Positions 8,810-17,591 of a stretch of 26,134 nucleotides of DNA are shown here, in pieces. Under the pieces are notes generated by a model, which saw only the letters and a program-made list of their open reading frames with translations, was not told where the DNA came from and did no database searches. Within the stretch, counting starts at the first letter, position 1. Each line of letters opens with the position of its first letter. A program made the translations under genes and the position numbers. The DNA is from Hypsibius dujardini (lineage: Eukaryota > Tardigrada > Eutardigrada > Parachela > Hypsibiidae): the NCBI GenBank assembly GCA_001579985.1, contig LRSR01005964.1:1-26134 (forward strand), in the 5' to 3' direction.

Positions 8810-10785
8810 TCATCCCTTTGCCCAAGTCTGTCTGTCTGTTTGTTCATCTGTTTGTCTGTGTCTTTTTGACTGACAGACGGCATTTGTTTAGAAAACACTA
8901 TTGGCAAGCGTGTTCTCTGTTTCCAGGTCATGTCCCCGGTATGCAAGACGCCATCGGTCAGTCCTACCGCCACGGTGCTCTTGACGGCACTCTGGAATTC
9001 GAGCGGGTCAAGGCCGGCATCCCTCGTTTCCGATTCCCCTTGACTCCCTCGACAAAAATCCAACCGATCGGAGGTCGCCAAAACTGTGTGACCGGCAACA
9101 CGGACCGCGACGCCGTGCCGATCGACGACACCACGCCGCTCTTTGTACCGCGCTACATGGGCCACAACCACCAGGCCATCATGGCGACCTTCTTCCCGCG
9201 CGAGCACTGCTTCCCCGGGTTCGTACGAATACACGAAGAATTTGAGCAAAGCCACATATGTGACTCGATTTTAATTCAGCTGATTTTGATTTGATTTGAT
9301 TTGATTTGACCTTCTCACGTCGTGGGATTTTATCAAGTAAAAGCTTCAGACCAGTCTTGATTTGATTTGATTTAATTTGATTTAAAATGTTTGAACTTGA
9401 CTTTTGGACTTGTAACAGCATTATTTTGTCACATTTGAAATTGTATGAGAGCCTGTGTAAGGTAAATATTTAGCTTTAGTGTTTGGTGTGAAATAAATAT
9501 TTTAATACATTTGTTTAGTTATTATATTCTTAATTTCTCCCGGACATTGGACAAGCAACAGATGACAAAAACATGATCTCTAAATTTCAGCCAACAAACC
9601 AACTTTCAAAACCAGTTGAGTTTGGCGAAATCACTCAAACCATCTTTGCGTGAAATTCGGAGGTCGTCGGCGTTAATGGGTTAAATATAACTTTAACGGT
9701 GAATTTAAATTTGCTTTATGATTAGTCGAAAATCAGTGGCCTTAAATTTATTCATTAGTTAAGGCAACAGCTTGTTTACCCCTCCCTTCTAGTCTGTGGG
9801 TCCTAATAGTATTCCGGCTATTTTACCCCACCCTGAATACATCACTAGGGCAAAAGAACACCCCGGCTATTTTAACTTTCCCACGCTACCGTTCATCCGT
9901 CTGTCCGTCCATTTCTGTCCGTCCGTTCTGTTTGTCCGTTATCTGTCCGTCCGTTGTCTGTTCGTTTGTTTTCCGTCTGTTGTCTGTTCGTTCGTTGTCC
10001 GTCCGCCCGCCCGGCCGTCCGTCCGTTAAGTGTCCGTCCGTTGTCCGTCGTCCATCCGTCCGTCGTCCGTCGTCCGTCCGTCCGTTGTCCGTCGTCCATC
10101 CGTTCGTTGTTCGTTGTCCGTCCGTTCGTCCGTGATCCGTTCGTCCGTTATCCGTTCAGCCGTTGCCCATTGTTCGGCCGTCTGTCCGACAACGGAACGA
10201 CAAAGGATGGATAAACGGACAGACAGGCGGACAACATGGGAAGCGTAAATTAGCAGTGGTGCGATTTGGGCCCCTAGTGATGTATACAGGCAGGGGTAAA
10301 ATAGCCGGGATTCTATTATGCCCCAAACAAGGGGGTAAAATAGCCACTCCAATTATTTAAACAACATAATCTTTAGGTTCGGCTACTGCCAACGGAGAAA
10401 ATCGGCGGCCTTCGAGTCTCCCAACAAGTGTAAAGTCTTCCGTGACGTCGTCAACCTGAAGGCAAAGTCTGGCGCGATCGGGACGGGAACGTCGATGAAC
10501 GAATTGGACGGCCTGCTTGAGTACAACCCTAAGATACTCCCTCGGCCGCCGCATCCGCATGCTGTGCCGGTGGCGGTGCGGCTGGACCAGCCGAAGAAGA
10601 TGCGCATCGCCGTGACCATGCCGAGCTGGCAGCCGAGTACGGAGCGGAAGCTGCGGTTCTTCTACGACAATCACGCTAAGAGTGGTTTTAGCGGGTTTGT
10701 CCCCAATACGAGGAATGTCTTGGGCTCCTCGATGAACCGGGAGATTGTGGAAGAGCACCAAGTGCATTTAAAACAGCAAGATTGA
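8075..10785 (+). CDS. Putative ciliary microtubule inner protein (FAM166/CIMIP2, DUF2475-like)
   Basis: Exons 8075-8139, 8226-8482, 8927-9218 and 10377-10785 join in phase with GT-AG introns to give 340 aa. The ATG has a good context (AACACCATGA). The protein is rich in aromatic residues, His, Gly and Pro, and has no membrane segment or signal peptide. A short motif recurs: IPRYTGHFP (20-28), SGFTGHVPGMQDAIGQSY (104-121), VPRYMGH (181-187) and GFSGFVPNTRNVLG (308-321). The form P-G-[FY]-x-G-[HF]-x-P followed by G-x-[ST]-Y is typical of FAM166/CIMIP2 and related sperm-tail proteins that bind inside axonemal doublet microtubules. Exon structure is well supported. Family membership is my motif judgement, and the exact subfamily is open. 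If correct, the protein sits in the lumen of ciliary or sperm doublets. The long third intron contains a foldback element and an alternative stop (9292-9294). Confidence 0.68.
8690..8875. repeat. CTGT tract in intron 2 of the CIMIP2-like gene
   Basis: GCCTGCTTGC units are followed by about 15 CTGT units (8740-8805) and then variants. It is in the CTGT orientation relative to the transcript and lies within intron 8483-8926. Confidence 0.93.
9279..9392. repeat. Two TTTGA pentanucleotide runs
   Basis: TTTGATTTGA runs at about 9284-9310 and 9356-9384 are separated by unique sequence. They lie at the start of intron 3 of the CIMIP2-like gene and also cover the alternative stop. Confidence 0.85.
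9492..9497 (+). terminator. Intronic poly(A) signal candidate AATAAA
   Basis: The hexamer is about 200 bp after the stop reached if exon 3 of the CIMIP2-like gene reads through its donor. It could end a shorter transcript. This is motif evidence only. Confidence 0.35.
9775..10350. mobile_element. Foldback-type element with long inverted ends around a GTCC-rich core
   Basis: The left end (about 9778-9910) and the reverse complement of the right end (about 10210-10345) align along most of their length. Shared words in order include TAATAG, CCGGCTATTTTACCCC, ATACATCACTAGGG and CTGTCTGTCCGT-like sequence. Within each arm, GGCTATTTTA is itself repeated. The centre (about 9900-10190) is degenerate GTCC/GTCCGTTC repeat. 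No transposase is present, so this would be a non-autonomous foldback or MITE-like insertion. I could not see a certain target-site duplication. The right end lies about 30 bp before the 3' splice site of the last exon of the CIMIP2-like gene. Confidence 0.7.
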
Positions 10786-10986
10786 CGGATAAATTCTGCC
10801 CGCCGTCTTTGTCAGTGACGGTTCGACTCTCCAACGCAAGAGCCAGGACCCCTCACGACAGGGCCAGGGGTTGGGCAAAGGGGGGCAAAATACAGCCACA
10901 GTCCGCACCCAGTTCAAACCACATACAGGAGTGAGCACCAGAGCTGTGCCGCTAAATTAGCAGCCGCTAAACCCGCTAAAATTATC

Positions 10987-11086
10987 TCGCGTAAAGATCT
11001 TTAGTAAGATTTTCAGCTGGTGTTTAACGTGTTAACGTGCCATCGTTAAACACCAGCTGAAAATCTTACCAAAGATCTTTACGCGA
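10987..11086. repeat. 43-bp near-perfect inverted repeat (hairpin)
   Basis: The left arm is 10987-11029, the loop is the 14 bases 11030-11043, and the right arm is 11044-11086. The arms are reverse complements except at one position. In a plus-strand RNA this is an A-C mismatch; in a minus-strand RNA it becomes a G-U pair, so the minus transcript would pair over the full 43 bp. The arms are not low-complexity sequence. Confidence 0.95.
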
Positions 11087-11201
11087 TTGGAGAGCACACC
11101 AATAACACCAAAGGCGTCAGGATTAGGTCGTTCGATCACACTTCACTCCTGCATAAAATGGAAAAGAAGAGGCTCGGAGCGCGGCTTAAACGGTTGGCGT
11201 T

Positions 11202-11207
11202 TTTATT
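11202..11207 (-). terminator. Candidate poly(A) signal for PIGO
   Basis: AATAAA on the minus strand, about 455 bp after the PIGO stop codon. This is motif evidence only. Confidence 0.35.
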
Positions 11208-11403
11208 TCCCGGTGTTTATATGTGAGAATTTGTTTACTTAAGCTCGGAAGGCCGGAAAGGATTTCCTTTAGACAACGGCAAAATACTAGTAAACACACA
11301 TCGAGCAATCTACATAAAACGATATATTATTTTGTACTACAGCAAAGCAATGGACGTCTTGGCGTTTCAACTGCTTCAGCAGAGACGAAAGGAGTCTTAT
11401 GAA

Positions 11404-11409
11404 AATAAA
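11404..11409 (+). terminator. Candidate poly(A) signal for the CIMIP2-like gene
   Basis: AATAAA on the plus strand, about 620 bp after the stop. If used, its 3' UTR would contain the 43-bp hairpin and overlap the PIGO 3' UTR. Confidence 0.25.
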
Positions 11410-11662
11410 ATACAAGAAGGCCGGCAACAATGAAAAACACGGGGCAATCTTTGGGATCCGTCAAAGAGAGATATTTAATGATGGGCCGAGCATCGCGGCG
11501 CATAAAACGAAGACTGTCGAATGAACAAAATACCACACCATTTTAACGCAGGTTGAGCAAAGAATTAAAAAAACAACAAAAATAGCGAGCCAGTTATTGT
11601 CTAGTTATTGTCTAGTAATTGTACAGGAGGACTGAAAAACAGCGCCCATGAAAGAGAAAATT

Positions 11663-12062
11663 CTAGCGACGTTTTCGTGAACTTCGATCGGTATGATGGT
11701 GTTCTTTGGTCCGTTTCGCGGTATACTGGTCTAAAGGCACGTGCAGATCAGCGACGCTGCGTAGCGTGGCGGAGAAAGCGCGGACGGCGAAGAGATATGC
11801 CGGGAGGACGACAAGGATAGTCACTCCGAACGCAAAGACCTCGAAAATATAGCGTGGCGCGAATATCTTCCACACCATCAGGTGGCGGCGGTTCACAGCG
11901 GCGTTCAACATCACAAAAAATAACTGGAACACAGCGAACATTAGAATACTAACTAGTAACTTGGACACGTGGGATTTTCCAAGTAATAGTAAGCTTGCTT
12001 GTTTATTGGACCGTCTGTCTGTCTGCCTACCTACCTGTCTGTCTGTCTGTCTGTCTGTCTGC

Positions 12063-12115
<53 letters not shown>

Positions 12116-15100
12116 CCGTCTGTCCGTCTGTCTGTCTGTCTGCTTGTCGGTCTTTCTGTCTTCCCGCAAGAAACACTCTACCTTTGCGGCATGCCATGCG
12201 ACATAACCTAGGCAATTCCGCCACAAACTCCGGTAAAACAATGACGGGTTCTGCATCCAATACACATCCCCATCGTCCACCGCCATCATCAAGCATGGCA
12301 TCGTCACAGCAGCGAGAATCTGCCCGGAAAACGTCTCCGTCGTCACCAGAATCTTCTGCACCACCTGGTTGTCCACCCCGCCGGCACCAACCCCGGTGAA
12401 AGCGCTGTTCCAGTGGATGGTGGGAAAGCTGGTCTGATGGCCGGAGAAGAAAAAGAGCAGCCAGGCGAGGACGCCCCAACAGGCTACCTTCATGACGGGC
12501 GAGGCGCAGGCAAAGTGCCACCGTGACAGGATGAGGATGGTGACAGTGGTGAAAGACCATGTGTCGCCCAGCAGCAGAGCCACAAGAACGATCAAGGGGA
12601 AAGCAAAGAGATTGAGTGAGATCTGGATTGCGTCTTGGAGTTCGTAGATTTCGTCGTCGTCGGCAGTGCTGACTTCGTAGTCTTTGGAGTCGGCAGAGTG
12701 AGCAGAGTGACTGGATGATCTCCGTCCTTTCTCGGGAGGAGTCTAAAATCCAAACCGCAGAGTTAGAATGACCCCCGGATGAAATAATGGCAGATAAAAC
12801 ACAGATTTATAAATATATAAACATAATACGGGCACGTAAGGCAGGCAGGCAGACAGACAGACAGACAGAAAAACAGGCAGGCAGACAGACAGACAAACAG
12901 GCAGGCAGACAGACAAACAGGCAGGCAGACAGACAGACCGACAGACCGACAGACAGACAGACAGGCATACAGACAGACAGACAGACAAACACACAGAGAC
13001 AAACACACAGACAATCAGGCCTAAGGATGAGCAAACAGAAAGGCAAGACCGACAGATAAATAGGCGAACATACAGACAAGGATGATATAACGAAAAGTAA
13101 TTACTTACCACAGGAACTGGCAGAACCTTTGGTTTTGGGCGCTGGACAAAAACCGGCAAGCAGATCAAATGAATATAAGTGAACGCGACAGCGGCATAGG
13201 CCGCCACAGAGATCCTCCACTCCAAATCAGCACTTTTGTCGAATACACCCTGATACGCGAGCGCCAACACCAATGTGAGAAAGATGGCCCATTTCAGGCA
13301 TCGACTGCGCAATCCCGGCCGGATATAACGATGCTCTTGCAGCTGGAACGTGGCGCCCACCCCCAGCGGCAGAATCAGTCCGACAATCCACCGGACCACG
13401 TACCACACTGAGCCGCGTTCCAGGCTTCCGAAATTTACAGACAGCACGCTGACAGAGCAGTCCGACTGCTCCTCCCGGCACCGGCGGACGTATTCTAGAC
13501 AGCGCAGGAGAAACAACAGCGTAACGGTGCGTAGAATCATCCAACGAGACGGTTTGTGGCGCTGGTAGGAAGTGATAAAATGGACACAGACAAATGTCTG
13601 GGCGACATAGGACACAGCCCAATCTTCCTGCACCTGTGATGAAAGCAACAAATATTTGACTAAATAAGGGTGATTTATGTTTATTTTTAGTTTCTCAGCT
13701 TTTACTGAACTAAATTAGTGCCCGAATTTATGTTTTTTACTTAAGAATAAAAATGTAACCTTAAAATTTGCAATTAAATTAAATATAGATAAATTGTCCA
13801 GTACGGATGGTGCTATCACACTGACCTGGAAGCTGTTAGAGAACATCGTGAAGAAATGGATGATGCTGACAGCGACCGGGAAGATAGTAATGAAATCGGT
13901 AGTCCAGTGGAGGCCGGTGGTCAAGAGAAAGAAGATGGTGATGGCGACCACGGACGTCCCCACCACTCCGACACCGAACACCATCCGCCGGTTATCAAAT
14001 CGCGCCCAAATGGCCTGGCACGAACTGAAGGCAGTGGCAAAAAAATGCTCGTAGTTTTGCCGTTGGAAGGTGCCGTTCTTGTCCTGCCGCGTGAGGTGGT
14101 GTAGATGGGACAGGTGGTCGCGGAGCTCCGCGCTCAAATCGCTGCCGCTGACGGTGGAGTAACGCTGGATGAAGCCATGGACTTGATCGGCGTTAATGCG
14201 GAGTGCCGTTTCGAGGGGTGAAATGAGGCGTTTGGTTTTGGTTTCAACGGCGGGAAAGAAGGCCGGGATGATCTGCCCGAGGTTGGAGAAGGGAATGGGT
14301 TGCCCGAGCAGGAGCGAGAGGGTGGGTGCAAAGTCGACTTGTGCGACTGATGGCTTTAAATTCTGCACGTCTGCAAGGGATGGAAACCGGGTTTCATAAA
14401 GCATGAATTGAATTCCTGACTAAGAGCCACACCAAGTCTTTCGGAGAGGCAACCGACAGCCAGTGAGGCAAAGAATCAGATTGAAAGACCGACAGCCAGA
14501 CTGGTTGGTAGTCACGCAGTCAGGCAACCGCAGTTAGGCAGACAGGCAATTTAGGTTTTCAGGCAGACAGACAGGCACACACACAGATATACTAGAGAGA
14601 GGCAGAAACACAAACCAGTACAGGCATGGGCAAAAAGACATAAAGTAGGCATGGAAACGGAAACAGACCAGTAGGATGACAAGCAGAACGACAGATATGC
14701 AGGGGAATCAATAAACAGCCTGATACGTAGCCTGACACACAGGAAAACAACAGACTAGAAGAAGGAAAGGGAAATATCCCACAAACACCAAGACCGATGG
14801 ACAAGGAGCTAAACAGACAGCTAGGGAGCTAGACAGACAGCTAGGGAGCTAGACAGACAGCCAGGCAGACAGACCAACAGCCAGGCAGACAGACCAACAG
14901 CCAGGCAGACAGACCGACAAACAGCTAGGCAGACAGACAGACAGACAAACAGCTAGGCAGACAGACAGACAGACAAACAGCTAGGCAGGCAGACAGACAG
15001 ACAAACGGAGGAATCGAACAAGAGTCAGACAATCTGGCTAACAGATAAGCAGACATTCGGTACAGGCCAGCAAGACATCCACAGCGAATATCCTACCAAT

Positions 15101-15745
15101 GAAAGGCGTGGGGCTGTAAACGAACAAGCCCGCTTCAACCTCATCCGGACTGTCGCCGCCGTGGTCACCGGTCTTGGTCATCCCATGATCACCCATCACA
15201 AATAGTACCGTATCATCCCCCAGTTCTCGTACAACGGATCGAATCATCAAGTTAACTTCCCGCAGCTTTCGTGCCATCTCCGGATGATCACGCCCGTAAC
15301 GATGACCGCAATGGTCCACACCAAGCATATGCGCAATCAACAGAGTGGACGTGTTCTTCTTGATCTCAGGGATAAGGTGCTCGAGCACACCATTATCCAC
15401 GATATCAAGGTCGCGCACGTCGAAGGACGGGTAGGGATAGCTGGTGGTGAAGGTATCGGGAAAAAGCTGAACCCTGGAATCGCACCGCGACAATGAGAGA
15501 GAGTAACCGTACATTTCGGCAAAGTTTCGCTCGTTTAGACTTATAAATGCCAGAAACAGATGAGCAGATGAAACAGAAACATAGTCGGAGATACAGGCAG
15601 CACCTCCGAGACAGAAGACAGACATAAAGACAAACAGGTAGACAGACTCATTAGGAAATTCGACAGGCAGGCAGACAAGCAGACAAACAAAGCGACAGGC
15701 TAACACACAGACGGACACGCCGGCAGACAGTCAAACATCCAAAAT

Positions 15746-15785
<40 letters not shown>

Positions 15786-16889
15786 CAATTCTTAATAAAT
15801 CGAGTTAGGCAGGCATTCTAAAACAGACGGACAGACAGCTGACAAAGGCTTATCGACAGGCGAACAGTCTCAGACAGACAGAAAGACAGACAGACAGACA
15901 GTCCAGGCAAACTGACAGGCAACCGTCTGAAGTCGGCTGGTGCAACTTTCCTACCAAGTGTCATCGCCCATGAAAGTTACGTTCCGTCCCATGTCCCGCG
16001 TTTTCGTGACGAAATTGTCCTCCTCAATCGAAGTTGCCGCAAAATTGCTGCTGACATCGATGAATGTAGGCAGGGAGCCTGTGGTAATGCCCTTAATCCG
16101 CTGCATCGTCGTGGTCGGTGGATCTGCGATGAACTTGAAGAGCGCGGCATTCTCCGGATTGCGCCGGATCAGCCGATCGATCTCCGGTATCTTATTTTCA
16201 TAGGTCCGCACATCCCGCACGGACAATTCCGGATTGGTCAGGAGGAAGTCATACCTCAGCGCGTCCACCACGACGATGACGGCACGTTGGAATGTCGGCC
16301 GTAAGTTCCCGTAACATGACGGCGAACCTCAAGAAAAAATATTGGTGTAACAAGGTCGTCATTTCAGAGGAAATCTATATTACGGGAATTTCAAAATAGT
16401 CTGCTACTCTTATCCGATTTAATGCAGATTGAGTGATTGCTTGATTGATTTCTTCATTCATACTTTCATCGCAATTCATCAATCAACCTAACAAATACAT
16501 GAGCGCATTTTTCCATTCTCACGTTGAGCTGAAAATTAAAAGTTCTCGCAGATTAATTCTCATTTTGAAAAAAAAATAATCTAACCATCATGTTTGGTGT
16601 CAAAGAAAATGTTTTCTTTGATTCGAAGTGAATGAGAAGCGCACGCCTCGTCACTGCAAAATGGAATCCTTTGGCTGGTCGATCGATTGATTGATTAATT
16701 GGATGGAATGATTGAATGGACGTTATGACCAGGCTAATTAAAAAAACATCTATCGTTCAATCAACTTCGAATATTGTACAGTATACCCGTAATTCGAAAA
16801 AACCCCCTAATAAACTATAAATTCAAAACAAATTTCATCATTTAATAAACTTGCTAAACAATCCACGTGGTTCAAGCATTTGCATATTC

Positions 16890-16921
<32 letters not shown>

Positions 16922-17184
16922 ATTTAAACCAGAAACTGACATCTTTCATGTCAAACTAAGTTTCCATTTCACTGGTAGATGGAACGCAGTTTCTTGTGAT
17001 AAAAGAGTAGAATGAAAACTGAGTGAAAAACTCACTCACCGGTATAATTGTGGATGCAAGGGCTTTTATCGTGCAGTTCGATCCGCGAGAGGAGAAAACC
17101 AAGCGAGAAACTCCAAATTCCACAGGCGATGAGGATGATGAAAATCAACAACGAGCAGCAGTGCCACCAATGCCGGTCGTGCAT
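11663..17184 (-). CDS. PIGO: GPI ethanolamine phosphate transferase 3
   Basis: Seven exons on the minus strand: 17184-17040, 16327-15955, 15473-15097, 14370-13826, 13633-13109, 12742-12208, 11952-11663, giving about 929 aa. The start ATG has an in-frame stop just upstream. The N terminus is a signal anchor (hydrophobic residues about 8-36) followed by the family-typical LLSRIELHDKSPC. The alkaline-phosphatase-like domain shows D70 in VVVDALRYDF, DPPTTTMQR (T120 probably the nucleophile), FMGDDTW, SFDVRDLDIVDNG, GVDHCGH (D226, H227, H230) and MGDHGMT...GDHGGDS (D268, H269, D276, H277). The rest is multi-pass membrane, with SGHQTSFPTIHWNSAFTG and RRHLMVWKIFAPRYIFE close to vertebrate PIGO. It adds phosphoethanolamine to the third mannose of the GPI precursor in the ER membrane. 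The last intron boundary is the least certain: the donor after 12208 and acceptor before 11952 give the expected spacing, but a donor 33 bp further on is possible. Confidence 0.96.
12011..12160. repeat. Repeat in PIGO intron 6
   Basis: Near-perfect CTGT on the plus strand, hence CAGA in the PIGO transcript. The intron (12207-11953) is 255 nt long, a multiple of three, and free of stop codons in the PIGO frame. Confidence 0.95.
12838..13080. repeat. Repeat in PIGO intron 5
   Basis: CAGG/CAGA units on the plus strand, hence CTGT in the PIGO transcript, with a higher-order pattern in which AAACAGGCAGGCAGACAGAC recurs several times. Confidence 0.95.
14520..15060. repeat. Higher-order CAGA/CAGG repeat array in PIGO intron 3
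   Basis: Degenerate units occupy 14520-14810. From about 14811 to 15003 they become ordered tandem blocks: AGCTAGGGAGCTAGACAGAC (20 bp, about 2 copies), AGCCAGGCAGACAGACCAAC (20 bp, about 3 copies), and a 28-bp unit starting AGCTAGGCAGACAGACAGAC (about 3 copies). In the transcript it is CTGT-sense. Confidence 0.9.
15600..15925. repeat. CAGA repeat in PIGO intron 2
   Basis: CAGACAGA units are purest at 15745-15784 and degenerate on either side. The orientation is CTGT in the PIGO transcript. Confidence 0.9.
16435..16925. repeat. GATT-type repeats in PIGO intron 1
   Basis: GATTGATT runs occur at 16440-16455, 16681-16700 and, most purely, 16890-16918, within an AT-rich intron (17039-16328). 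This is a second tetranucleotide family, also seen in MIPEP introns 1-2, RINT1 intron 2 and EIF3J intron 2. Confidence 0.85.
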
Positions 17185-17591
17185 TGCTCCCTCACATCGT
17201 CATCCGGATGTTCGCAAACGGGAGGGGGAAACAACAGGGAGGAACGGAAAGGGAAGGGAATGCAAGAAGAGGAAGAGTTCGATGTGTTTTTTTAACGTTG
17301 TTGGCAACGAACAAGCCGGAAAAGCTATGCGAACAAATTTAAATCACAACGCGAATTTATCGACAGCTTCGCGAACAAGTGAGGCACGAAACGCGATTAA
17401 TTAGAATAGCAACCGAAAACATGTGAGAAAGAGCGCGAACAGATTTGAATGACAACACAAACACAACGAGAAAGCGACGTGAACAAGTTGGAAAATAAAT
17501 GCGAACGTCGCGAACAGAACGGAACAAACGAACAAAGGAACGAAATAAATTAGTTAAAATAATGATTTCTGCTTACTTTAAAAGCTAAAAA
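17185..17591. promoter_or_regulatory. Divergent promoter interval of PIGO and RINT1
   Basis: The 407 bp between the two start codons must hold both 5' UTRs and promoters. The side near PIGO is GA-rich (GGGAAGGGAATGC, GAAGAGGAAGAG). The rest has a recurrent GCGAACA word at about 17329, 17372, 17435 and 17505, plus relatives. Two 22-bp copies (17329-17350 and 17435-17456) are largely the same. No TATA box stands out. The function is inferred from position. Confidence 0.55.

Larger units (their letters stand above)
10786..11662. other. Convergent 3' intergenic region
   Basis: This lies between the stop of the CIMIP2-like gene (+) and the stop of PIGO (-). It holds GCTAAA/GCTAAAT words (10970-10982), then the long hairpin at 10987-11086, then unique sequence containing poly(A) candidates for both strands. 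The two predicted 3' UTRs may overlap. No coding exon was recognised. Confidence 0.6.

Noticed and set aside
9893-10214. Arg/Ser/Pro-rich frames in the GTCC region
   Set aside because: The sequence is degenerate GTCC repeat within the inverted-repeat element in an intron. No protein family is recognisable.
9775-10350. Retrotransposon or DNA transposon coding for a transposase
   Set aside because: No transposase, integrase or reverse transcriptase motif was seen in the element or elsewhere in the window. Only non-autonomous structure is visible.
10817-10832. tRNA B-box-like GGTTCGACTCT
   Set aside because: No A box or cloverleaf can be drawn around it. I found no convincing tRNA anywhere in the window.
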